The translations under genes were made by a program, and so were the position numbers. From NCBI GenBank assembly GCA_005877965.1, contig VBNP01000025.1:41248-70611 (forward strand): DNA of 29,364 nt, in the 5' to 3' direction. Shown in pieces: positions 1 to 13,154 of the stretch. Each line of letters starts with the position of its first letter. The stretch's first letter is position 1. The notes beneath the pieces are model-generated. The model made no database searches. It saw only the letters and a list, made by a program, of their open reading frames with translations, and was not told where the DNA came from. The DNA comes from Gammaproteobacteria bacterium (lineage in GTDB: Bacteria; Pseudomonadota; Gammaproteobacteria; Steroidobacterales; Steroidobacteraceae).

Positions 1-1
1 G

Positions 2-523
2 AGGATCGCGAGCGAGGCACTCACCCTGCAGACCATCTGGAGGACCGAGCTGGCGCTGCGCGAGTCGGGCTACTCCCGCAGCGACATGCGCGCCGCGCTC
101 GGGCAGCTCGACGAGCGGCTCGCCAGACTATCGGCGGCGGCGGAGAGTGCGCCACAGCTGGTGCACCAGGCGGTAGCCGATGTCCGCCAGAGCGTGATCG
201 AACTGCTCCAGCGGGTCGATTCATCGGCGGCCTCGATCCTCGAGACGCTGCGCACCGAGCGCGCCGCGCTGTCGGCGGACGTGCGCACCGAGCGCGAAGC
301 GGTGGTGATGGCGGCCGACGTGGAGCGCAAGGCGATCGCCCGGGACGCAGCCCGGATTGCCGAGCAGGTCGTGAGATCCTCCGGCGAGCAGGCGCGCCAT
401 CTCGCGCGCGAGGTGTTGCTGCTGCTCATCGTTCTCGCCGTCGTGGTGCTGGGCCTGCCCTTCGCGGCCGGGTACCTCGTAGGTCGCGCGCGGGGAGGTC
501 GCGTTCCTGCGCAGGGGAGATAG
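2..523 (+). CDS. Coiled-coil protein with C-terminal membrane anchor (5'-partial)
   Basis: The reading frame is open from the left edge and ends at a TAG at 521-523, so the true start probably lies outside the window; the first internal ATG is at 86. The visible 173 residues are mostly Ala/Arg/Glu-rich helix with heptad-like spacing, suggesting a long coiled coil. Near the C-terminus is one hydrophobic segment (LLLLIVLAVVVLGLPFAAGYLV), followed by a short Arg-rich tail. This predicts a single-pass inner-membrane protein with its bulk on one side of the membrane. I recognise no family and assign no function. It converges on the kinase gene to its right with only 9 bp between the stops, so it is probably not co-regulated with it. 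Confidence 0.55.
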   Translation, partial: RIASEALTLQTIWRTELALRESGYSRSDMRAALGQLDERLARLSAAAESAPQLVHQAVADVRQSVIELLQRVDSSAASILETLRTERAALSADVRTEREAVVMAADVERKAIARDAARIAEQVVRSSGEQARHLAREVLLLLIVLAVVVLGLPFAAGYLVGRARGGRVPAQGR

Positions 524-532
524 CCGGTCGGC

Positions 533-2287
<1,755 letters not shown>

Positions 2288-2313
2288 GGCGCTGTCGACC
2301 CCCCTGACCCTTC

Positions 2314-6507
<4,194 letters not shown>

Positions 6508-6929
6508 ATCGACCGTGATCTTGCGCGACAGGTCGCCGTTGGCGACCGCGGCCGGTCAGATTGCCCGCCATGGAGTTGACGTTGTCGGTCAGATCCTTCC
6601 AGGTACCGGCGACTCCCGGCACCACGGCCTGGCCGCCCAGCTTGCCCTCGGTACCCACTTCGCGCGCCACGCGGGTCACTTCGGCGGCGAAGCTGTTGAG
6701 CTGATCCACCATCGTGTTGATGGTGTTCTTCAGCCCGAGGATCTCGCCCTTCACGTCCACGGTGATCTTGCGCGACAGGTCGCCACGCGCAACGGCAGTC
6801 GTTACTTCCGCGATGTTGCGGACCTGGCCGGTCAGATTGGTCGCCATCGCGTTGACGGAGTCGGTCAGATCCTTCCAGGTGCCGGCGACTCCGGAAACGA
6901 TCGCCTGCCCCCCCAGCTTGCCTTCGGTG

Positions 6930-7073
6930 CCCACCTCGCGCGCCACGCGCGTCACTTCCGAGGCAAACGAGCGCAGCTGATCGACCATGGTGTTAACGGC
7001 CTCCTTCAGCTGCAGAATCTCCCCGCGCACATCGACCGTGATCTTGCGCGACAGGTCGCCGTTGGCGACCGCG
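6930..7073 (+). repeat. 144-bp perfect direct repeat, copy 2 (within HAMP array)
   Basis: Second copy of the exact 144-bp repeat. It lies in an intact HAMP unit whose frame continues normally past the copy's end. Confidence 0.9.
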
Positions 7074-7741
7074 ATCGTCACTTCGGAGATATTGCGGACC
7101 TGGCCGGTGAGGTTGCTGGCCATCGAGTTCACGCTGTCGGTCAGATCCTTCCAGGTGCCGGCGACACCGGGCACGGCGGCCTGACCGCCGAGCTTGCCCT
7201 CGGTACCCACTTCGCGCGCGACGCGCGTGACTTCGGAGGTGAAGGCGCTCATCTGCTCGATCATCGTATTGACGATCGTGGCGGATCTCAGGAATTCTCC
7301 CTTGAGTGGCCGCCCATCCACCTCCAGGTTTATGGTCTGGTGCAGGTCGCCCTTGGCGACCGCCGAAATGGTGCGGGTGACTTCCGCCGTCGGCCAGAGC
7401 AGGTCGTCGATGAGGGTGTTCACCGACCCTTCCATTGCGCCCCAGGCACCGGAGCGCCGGTCGCTCCCCATGCGATGACGGGTCTTGCCGTCCTTGCCGA
7501 CGATCTGCCCGGCACGCTCCAGCTCGCGCGCCAGGCGCTGATTGGACGCCACGATCTCGTTGAAGGTATCGGCTACCTTGCCCGCGAGCCCGGTCCGATC
7601 GCTGGCGAGCCGCACCGAGAAATCGCCGTCGCGCACCGCCTGCAGCACTCGCAGGAGTTTCCGCTGGTCGAGACTCTTCGCCTCGGCGCCGTGGCGGCCG
7701 TTGGACTTGCGCGTGCGGCGCTCGGGTTCTTGCGTTTCCAT

Positions 7742-8181
7742 CAGCAGGCTCCAGAATGCACCGCACCCCGCACGGGGCACTGCCGGATCGGCGACGGCGG
7801 GTGGTCAAAACCGCGGTTCGGGGCGGATGCCGGATGCGGTCGCAGCGGGCGAACGGTCGCGCTTGCCCAGGCGAGGCGCTCGAGAGGCCGGGGTCCGGGT
7901 TGCGGTGTGCGCACAGCCTCTCCAGACCCCTCAAGACGGGCTCCCTGGACCCTCACTCTCCGACGTCCAACCTCCGCAGCCCAGAGCGGGACCATAGCAG
8001 AAGGCTGTTTTGGCGCAAGGAGTATCCTCACAACCTCGGCCGCGAGGGCTTGCCGAGGGAGACGGATCGGCCGCACCGTGCGCGCCGGGAAGGAATTTCA
8101 GGTGCCCGAGACAACCGCGACCCGCCAGCGCGGGCTCGGTCTGGGGCTGGAGCCCGTGCGGGCGGACGGGAAGGCGGTGGC
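7742..8181. other. 440-bp divergent intergenic region
   Basis: Lies between the start of the multi-HAMP kinase (-) and the methyltransferase (+). Open frames cross it on both strands, but their translations are Arg/Pro/Gly-rich and look like no family, so I call no gene. It must hold the promoters for both flanking transcription units; one minus-strand candidate is listed separately. No clear terminator, RNA gene or operator dyad was seen. Confidence 0.5.
7991..8018 (-). promoter_or_regulatory. Possible sigma-70 promoter for the kinase operon
   Basis: On the minus strand TTGCGC (8013-8018) is followed after 16 bp by TATGGT (7991-7996). This would give a leader of roughly 240 nt before the ATG at 7741. 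In such GC-rich DNA this match is suggestive only. Confidence 0.2.
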
Positions 8182-8916
8182 GTGAGCGGCGCAGTGGTGA
8201 ACGGCGACTGGCGATCCCTGCGCGGCATGCTGCTCGATCGGGCCTGCGCACCCTATCGGCAGGTCGGGCGCTTCGCGTATTACTTTGCACGCGGCAAGCT
8301 GCGCGCCGACCCGGTATTCCGCGCGATCCTGGAGCTCGGCCTGCTGCGCGGACAGCAACGCATCCTCGACCTGGGCTGCGGCCAGGGACTGCTGGCTGCG
8401 TGGCTGCGGGCCGCCGCGCAGTGCTACGAGCACGGCACCTGGGCGGCGGGCTGGCCGCCGGCACCCTCCCCCCGATCGATGCGCGGTATAGAGCTCATGG
8501 CGCGCGAGGTCGCGTGGGCGCGCCGCGCGCTCGGGCCTGCCTGTGAAGTGCTGCAGGCGGACATCCGCAGCGCGGTGTTCGGCAGCGCCGACGCGGTGGT
8601 CATGCTGGATGTGCTGCACTACATCCCCGCGCAATCGCAGCTCGAAGTGCTGCAGCGGGTGCGCGCCGCGCTGCCGCCGGGGGGCCTGCTGCTGCTACGC
8701 GTGGGCGACGCCGACGGCGGCCTGCGCTTTCGCTTCACCCGGTGGGTCGACAGGCTGATCATGCTGGCGCGCGGTCGCGGCGCGGTGGCCCTGCATTGTC
8801 GCAGCATCGAGCAGTGGCGCGAGCTGCTGCGCGAGTGCCGCTTCGACAGCCGCGCCGAGCCCATGAGCCACGGGACTCCGTTCGCCAATGTGCTGCTGAT
8901 CGCGCTCGCGATCTGA
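8182..8916 (+). CDS. Class I SAM-dependent methyltransferase
   Basis: A 244-residue cytosolic methyltransferase of the Rossmann class. Motif I is RILDLGCGQGLL, the acidic post-I region is around GIELMAREV, and motif IV lies in VVMLDVLHYI, followed by the LPPGGLLLLR strand. GTG at 8182 (VSGAVVNGDW) is chosen because GGAAGG lies about nine bases upstream; ATG at 8227 is possible but would drop conserved-looking N-terminal residues. From memory, similar proteins with the VLLDRA..PYR..GRFAY start and the HGTW.AGWP insert occur in aryl-polyene/xanthomonadin pigment clusters, but no pigment gene is visible here, so the substrate is unknown. It stands alone between a divergent kinase operon and a convergent oxygenase operon. 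Confidence 0.85.
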   Translation: MSGAVVNGDWRSLRGMLLDRACAPYRQVGRFAYYFARGKLRADPVFRAILELGLLRGQQRILDLGCGQGLLAAWLRAAAQCYEHGTWAAGWPPAPSPRSMRGIELMAREVAWARRALGPACEVLQADIRSAVFGSADAVVMLDVLHYIPAQSQLEVLQRVRAALPPGGLLLLRVGDADGGLRFRFTRWVDRLIMLARGRGAVALHCRSIEQWRELLRECRFDSRAEPMSHGTPFANVLLIALAI

Positions 8917-8935
8917 CCGCGGTCGCCGCCGGCAG

Positions 8936-9532
8936 TCACCCGGCAGGATCAGTGCCCTGACCGGCGCAGAAGTAGCGCGGATCGTGCGGAGTGCGCGCGA
9001 AGATCCGGCGCAGCATCGGTTCGAAGGTGGCGAGGTCCTCGGTCGGATACTCCGGATCGAAGGAGCACTGATCCCAGGCGGCGCAGAAGTGCACGCAGGC
9101 CTGGTACCACGGATGCTCGCGCCAGCGCTCGCGAGCGTTGCGATCGCCACCGAAGTGATGCACGTAATAGTAGTTCTGGAACAGACCGTGGTGCGCCACG
9201 ATCCAGGTCACTTCCGGGCGTACGTAGGGGCGCAGTATCGCCGCCGCCACTTCGGCGTGGTTGTAGGGTGCCAGCTCATCGCCGATGTCGTGAATGAGCG
9301 CCGCCACGATCATTTCCTCGTCGGCGCCGTCGCGCATGGCGCGCGTGGCGGCCTGAAGAGAATGCCGCAGCCGGCTGACGGGATAGCCTTCGACCGAGTG
9401 ATCGAGCTTGCACAGGCTCTCGAGCACGCGCCCGCCCAGGCCGACGGCATACGCTCGCTCGGACTCATCCAGCAGCAGGTAGTCCTCCCTGGTGCCGTCC
9501 TGCATCCGCCGGAAGCTCACGATCCGGCTCAC
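8936..9532 (-). CDS. HD-domain oxygenase-like protein (TmpB/PhnZ-type candidate)
   Basis: A 198-residue HD-superfamily protein. Putative metal ligands are His57 (LRHSLQ), His81-Asp82 (IHDIGD), His92 (NHAEVA), His114/115 (AHHG) and Asp154 (AWDQCS). This spacing matches mixed-valent diiron oxygenases such as PhnZ and TmpB, which cleave 1-hydroxyalkylphosphonates and are often misannotated as phosphohydrolases. The start is GTG at 9532, overlapping the TGA of the upstream oxygenase gene (GTGA), so translation is coupled. TmpA (2-oxoglutarate oxygenase) hydroxylates a trimethylammonio-ethylphosphonate that TmpB then cleaves; the gene pair here has the same two families in the same order. The positions I align with PhnZ Tyr24 and Glu27 are Val and Tyr here, so the substrate may differ. 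Simple phosphohydrolase activity is the alternative. Confidence 0.75.
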   Translation of the reverse strand: MSRIVSFRRMQDGTREDYLLLDESERAYAVGLGGRVLESLCKLDHSVEGYPVSRLRHSLQAATRAMRDGADEEMIVAALIHDIGDELAPYNHAEVAAAILRPYVRPEVTWIVAHHGLFQNYYYVHHFGGDRNARERWREHPWYQACVHFCAAWDQCSFDPEYPTEDLATFEPMLRRIFARTPHDPRYFCAGQGTDPAG

Positions 9533-10683
9533 GCGCTGCGTCTCACATCCGCCGACAGCGCGCGGCGGCGGCGCAGCACGCGATAGAGACTGCGCGGTCC
9601 GTCGATATCGATGTAGCAGCCCTGCAGATGACGCAGGCCTTCAGACGGATCGAAGGCGGTGCGCCCGTGCAGCAGGCGGCAATTGTCGAACATCAGCAGA
9701 TCGCCGGCCTTCAGCAGAAAGCGGATCTCGAAATCCGGCGCGCGCAGGCGGTGGTCGAACAGTTGCCGCGCCCGGTAGTAGGCGTCGAGGCGCTCGGGCG
9801 CAAACAGCGGCACGAAATCCAGCCGCGGGCTGAAGTGGATGGCCTTGAGATCACCACCGAGGTCGAGCTCGATGAGCGGCGCACTCGCGGTCAGCTCGAC
9901 GTCGACGTCGAGGTATTTGAACCGCACCGGCGTGCTCGCGAGCATGCCGAACGCCTGCGGATGCTGTTCGCGCAACGCTTGCGCCACGGCGAAGCCATCC
10001 ACCAGCGTTGACAGGCCACCACGGGTCTCATTCACCAGGCAATGCAGCAGCTGGATCCCGGGGACCGGCGCGCGATACGGATTGTCAGTGTGCGGATCAA
10101 GTGCCAGCGAGGTGTAAGCGAGGTCGTTGGCATTGGGTGTCGAGCGCACGTTGAACAACGCGCCAAAATTCGTCTCGCGCGTGAAGCCGAACATCGAGCC
10201 CAGCCTGAGCACCATGCCCTGCTCGGCGGGCACGCCCTCGAAGATCACGAATCCACGAGTCAGGAACGCTTCGAGCCACGAGGTCAGCTCGGCCTCGCCC
10301 GGGTCGGCGCGCCAGCGCGCCCGCGGCAGATCGGCGAGCGTGCCGTCCCACAGACGCGGCGCCGGGCAATCATGGCTGGTGGGCGTGAGCGCCGCTTCCG
10401 CGAGGATCTCCTCGGCGTTGAAACTCGCTTCATGCCCGTCGCTGAATTTGACCTTGTAGGTGCCCGGCAGCGGCTGCGACACCGCCACCAGCCTCAGATC
10501 GAGATCGAAATCCGACGGATCCTGCAGCCGCTGCTGCGTCAGCAGGTCGATACTGGCCGGATCCCTGCAGCGCTCGCGCAGCCACAGCGGATGGATGGAG
10601 TGCTCACTGCCGTCGGCGCGCTCCAGCACGAGCTCGGTGGGCCCGCCCATCTTCACAGTCGGCGGTTGTTGCGTGGCAGACAT
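9529..10683 (-). CDS. Fe(II)/2-oxoglutarate dioxygenase, gamma-butyrobetaine hydroxylase/TmpA-like
   Basis: Predicted cytosolic 384-residue oxygenase. An N-terminal GBBH-like (DUF971-type) domain (about 15-95, WLRERCRDPAS) precedes a TauD/GBBH catalytic domain. Iron ligands are His198 and Asp200 (DPHTDNPYR) and His339 (RLLHGRTAF), with a 2-oxoglutarate-binding Arg expected near 349-351 (LRHLQG). Family enzymes hydroxylate gamma-butyrobetaine, trimethyllysine or, for TmpA, 2-(trimethylammonio)ethylphosphonate. The Cys cluster that binds zinc in the N-terminal domain of classical GBBH is reduced to a single Cys. ATG at 10683 (MSATQQPP) is preferred over an upstream ATG at 10794, which adds an Arg-rich stretch unlike the family; a later ATG at 10650 is also possible. 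The gene overlaps the HD oxygenase gene by 4 bp. The partner favours a two-step oxidative C-P or C-C cleavage over carnitine synthesis. Confidence 0.85.
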   Translation of the reverse strand: MSATQQPPTVKMGGPTELVLERADGSEHSIHPLWLRERCRDPASIDLLTQQRLQDPSDFDLDLRLVAVSQPLPGTYKVKFSDGHEASFNAEEILAEAALTPTSHDCPAPRLWDGTLADLPRARWRADPGEAELTSWLEAFLTRGFVIFEGVPAEQGMVLRLGSMFGFTRETNFGALFNVRSTPNANDLAYTSLALDPHTDNPYRAPVPGIQLLHCLVNETRGGLSTLVDGFAVAQALREQHPQAFGMLASTPVRFKYLDVDVELTASAPLIELDLGGDLKAIHFSPRLDFVPLFAPERLDAYYRARQLFDHRLRAPDFEIRFLLKAGDLLMFDNCRLLHGRTAFDPSEGLRHLQGCYIDIDGPRSLYRVLRRRRALSADVRRSA

Positions 10684-10838
10684 TAGCGGCAGTCTAGCGT
10701 CGCGTCTCAAGCTGTGTCCACGCCGGGGCGCGCATGTCGCCACGCCGGCCTGCAGGCGCCGGCGGGCGGCTTGGGAGCGCGTAGCCGTGCCCATGCCCGC
10801 GGTGTATTTTCTCTGACTGACAAACCGGGAGCGCCGCC
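10684..10838. promoter_or_regulatory. Divergent promoter region between oxygenase pair and aminotransferase
   Basis: These 155 bp separate head-to-head starts. A TATTTT at 10805-10810 on the plus strand could be a -10 element for the aminotransferase, and GGGAG seven bases before its ATG is a good ribosome binding site. A 10-bp palindrome GCCTGCAGGC lies near 10749. No regulator family can be inferred. Confidence 0.3.
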
Positions 10839-11939
10839 ATGAGCTTGAGCCGCCGTGATCTGCTGACCGCCTCCGCCCTGCTGCTTGCCGGACCGGGCGG
10901 CGCGCTGCGCGCCGCCGGCAAGGAGGCGGCCCGCGGCGAGACGCCCCTGGTGCTGTGTTGGAATGAGAATCCCTACGGACCGTCCCCGGCGGCGCGGCTC
11001 GCCGTGAGCCGGGCGATCGCGCAAGGGTGCCGCTATCCCGCCGACGCCGAGATCCAGGAACTCGTGGAGGCGCTCGCCGGACACGAGCGCATCGGCGCCG
11101 ATTGCATCGTCACCGGCACCGGCTCGGGTGAACTGCTGTGCGCTCTCGGGCTGCTGTGCGGGCGTGACGGCGGGGAGATCATCGCGGCCGCACCCACCTA
11201 CGCCGAGCTGCCCGACTATGCGCGCCTGCGGGGCGCGACGCTGAAATTCGTGCCGGTCGATGCCGGGCTGCGTCACGACCTGCCGGCCATGCGCGCGGCG
11301 GTCTCCGAGCGCACGCGCGCGATCTACATCTGCAATCCCAACAACCCCACCGGCACGGTCGTGGGCGCGAGCGAACTGCGCGCTTTCGTGGCGGCGCTGC
11401 CCGAGCGCCTCATCACGATCGTCGACGAAGCCTACATGGACTTCACGGTCGGAGCCGACGTGGCTTCGGTCGCGGATCTGGTCGGGACCAGCCACCGGGT
11501 GGTCGTGCTGAGGACATTCTCCAAGATCCATGGCATGGCGGGCCTGCGCTGCGGCTACGCCATCGCCCGGCCGGACCTGGCTGCCGCGCTTAGCGCTACC
11601 CGCATGTCCACGCCGAACATCCTGGCGGTGCGCGCGGCGCGCGCCAGCCTCGGCGATCGCGCTTTTCTCACCGACTGCCGCCGGCGGATCCTGGCGAGCC
11701 GCACCCGCATCACCACCGAGTTGGCGCGCCTCGGGCTGCGGTACGCCGAGCCGCAGGGCAATTTCGTGTTCTTCGACACGGGAATGCCGCTGGCGCGTTT
11801 CACCGGGCTCATGCGCGCGCGCAACATTCTCGTCGGCCGGCTCTTTCCACCGTACGAGACCTGGTGCCGGATCACGATCGGCACCGAGCCCGAGGTGTCT
11901 GCGTTCCTCGACGCGCTGCGCGCCGTCAAGGTGAGTTGA
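10839..11939 (+). CDS. Tat-exported PLP-dependent aminotransferase, HisC-like
   Basis: A 366-residue fold-type I aminotransferase resembling histidinol-phosphate aminotransferase. PLP Schiff-base Lys229 lies in RTFSKIHGMAGLR, Asp196 and Tyr199 in VDEAYMDF, and the NPNNPTG motif at about 166-172 is intact; the C-terminal carboxylate-binding Arg is probably in WCRITIG. The N-terminus MSLSRRDLLTASALLLAG is a twin-arginine signal, with a likely cleavage site near ALRAAGK. The enzyme should therefore be exported folded with its cofactor, which is unusual because transamination is normally cytosolic. The ATG is supported by a GGGAG seven bases upstream. The 3' end overlaps the convergent arginine-hydrolase-like gene by 14 bp. 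A true histidine-biosynthetic role is unlikely given export and the lack of his genes. Confidence 0.88.
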   Translation: MSLSRRDLLTASALLLAGPGGALRAAGKEAARGETPLVLCWNENPYGPSPAARLAVSRAIAQGCRYPADAEIQELVEALAGHERIGADCIVTGTGSGELLCALGLLCGRDGGEIIAAAPTYAELPDYARLRGATLKFVPVDAGLRHDLPAMRAAVSERTRAIYICNPNNPTGTVVGASELRAFVAALPERLITIVDEAYMDFTVGADVASVADLVGTSHRVVVLRTFSKIHGMAGLRCGYAIARPDLAAALSATRMSTPNILAVRAARASLGDRAFLTDCRRRILASRTRITTELARLGLRYAEPQGNFVFFDTGMPLARFTGLMRARNILVGRLFPPYETWCRITIGTEPEVSAFLDALRAVKVS

Positions 11940-12708
11940 GCGCGGCCGCAGGCTCCAGCAGCAGGCTCATGCAGGTGAGGGCCGCTTCCGCCTTGTGCAG
12001 TTCACTCACCTCCACGGCCCGGGTGACGATTCCGGCCGCCTCCAGCGCGCGCTGCGTGCACGGATAGACGCTGCTCACCAGGGTGAGCCCGCGCAACGTC
12101 AGGGTGTTGGCCGCGAACGGCTCGTGCGGGTCGACCGCGATCACGACGCCCACGTCGAATGCCGACGGATCGACCCAGGAGGGGTTGGCCAGCAGAACGT
12201 CCGGCGGAATGAAGGTGCAGGCGCTCTTCAGGTGCAGGCAACCTCGCAGCGCCACCTCGCGCACCGCGTAGCCGAAGGGTCGCAGCGCCTCCTCGAGCTG
12301 GGCAACCCCGGCCCGGCTGGTGCGGCCGGACGTCCCGACATACAGCGTGCGGCCGATACGCAGCACGTCACCACCCTCGAGGCACGCGGGTGCGCTGATG
12401 CGCCGCACCTCGAGACGCCCGGCGAGCGCCGCGGCCACCGACTCGACCTCCGGGCGGCGTGAGGCGACGCCGGGACGGGTGATGACCACGATCTCGGGCA
12501 TCAGCACCGCGGTGTCCTCGACGAACACGCCGTCGGCGTGCTCAGCGAGCGGCGGCAGCCACTCGATGCGGCATCCGAGTGAGGTGAGCTCCGCGACGTA
12601 CCGGGCGTGCTGCTGCCGAGCGCGTGGCACATCGATCGCCTGGCGCGCGAGATGGCTGAGCTCGCAGCGCGCCAGCGACTCGGCCACCTCGCGGACGAAG
12701 GCGATCAT
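11926..12708 (-). CDS. Dimethylarginine dimethylaminohydrolase-like (DDAH/amidinotransferase family)
   Basis: A 260-residue pentein-fold enzyme. Residues match Pseudomonas aeruginosa DDAH with a constant shift of three: Glu111 (LEGGDVL), His159 (RGCLHLKSA) and the nucleophile Cys246 (AALTCMSLL); FVEDTAV is also present. The family reaction is hydrolysis of N-omega-methylated arginines to citrulline and methylamines. Other pentein enzymes (arginine deiminases, amidinotransferases) are possible, but the length and motifs fit DDAH best. The protein is cytosolic with no signal peptide. ATG at 12708 has GGAAAC just upstream, and the divergent DUF4252 gene begins 51 bp away. Its 3' end overlaps the aminotransferase gene by 14 bp. 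Confidence 0.87.
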   Translation of the reverse strand: MIAFVREVAESLARCELSHLARQAIDVPRARQQHARYVAELTSLGCRIEWLPPLAEHADGVFVEDTAVLMPEIVVITRPGVASRRPEVESVAAALAGRLEVRRISAPACLEGGDVLRIGRTLYVGTSGRTSRAGVAQLEEALRPFGYAVREVALRGCLHLKSACTFIPPDVLLANPSWVDPSAFDVGVVIAVDPHEPFAANTLTLRGLTLVSSVYPCTQRALEAAGIVTRAVEVSELHKAEAALTCMSLLLEPAAALNSP

Positions 12709-12759
12709 GTTTCCGATTCTGCTGCACCCTCAAGGCGCCCCGCAAACGTATTGGTGTGT

Positions 12760-13152
12760 ATGAGCAGCCTGTTTGCAGTCACTTTACTGACCGGTTGCCT
12801 GCCCATGATGGCATGCGCCGCGGGCCCGCAGCTCAAGCTCCCGGAATTCGAGCACCTTCGCGAGGTTGCGACGCAATCCGTCAACGTCTCTATCGGCGGC
12901 TGGCCGCTCGGCCTGGCGGCCTGGGTCGCCGACTCCGACAACGACCCGGATGCTGCGGAATTCAGGGAGCTGCTGCACGGCCTGAAGGGCATCTACATCC
13001 GCAGTTACGAGTTCGCCTCGGACAACATGTATCCCAGCGAGGACGTGGACACGGTGCGCGCGCAGCTCTCCGCCCCGGACTGGAGCCCGGTCGCCCAGAT
13101 CCGCAGCGGGCACCGTCGCTTCGGTATCCCGAAGCTGACGCCGGCGCAGTAG
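12760..13152 (+). CDS. DUF4252-family exported protein, internally shortened
   Basis: A 130-residue small exported protein. Residues 1-21 form a signal, either a lipoprotein signal ending LLTGC (Cys13) or a signal-peptidase-I type ending near ACAAG. From about 25 on it resembles DUF4252: LPEFEHLREVATQSVNVSIG, the LLHGLKGIYIRSYEF core and the VRAQLSAPDWSPVAQIRS block. Then, at residue 117, it jumps directly to RRFGIPKL, which I recall as the far C-terminal motif. About 50-60 residues usually found between these are absent without loss of frame. ATG at 12760 was chosen; in-frame TTG and GTG codons lie just upstream. The family's function is unknown. It converges on the LysR gene with 2 bp between them. 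Confidence 0.7.
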   Translation: MSSLFAVTLLTGCLPMMACAAGPQLKLPEFEHLREVATQSVNVSIGGWPLGLAAWVADSDNDPDAAEFRELLHGLKGIYIRSYEFASDNMYPSEDVDTVRAQLSAPDWSPVAQIRSGHRRFGIPKLTPAQ

Positions 13153-13154
13153 GC

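Noticed and set aside
7741..8076. 111-codon minus-strand frame upstream of the multi-HAMP kinase
   Set aside because: Arg/Pro-rich translation without family resemblance and in a region expected to be a promoter; no supporting ribosome site.
8915..8924. GACCGCGGTC palindrome at the methyltransferase stop as a terminator
   Set aside because: Only 10 bp, no loop and no T-run; likely chance in GC-rich sequence.
10839..11939. Assignment as the biosynthetic hisC
   Set aside because: The Tat signal and absence of his genes argue against a histidine-biosynthesis role.
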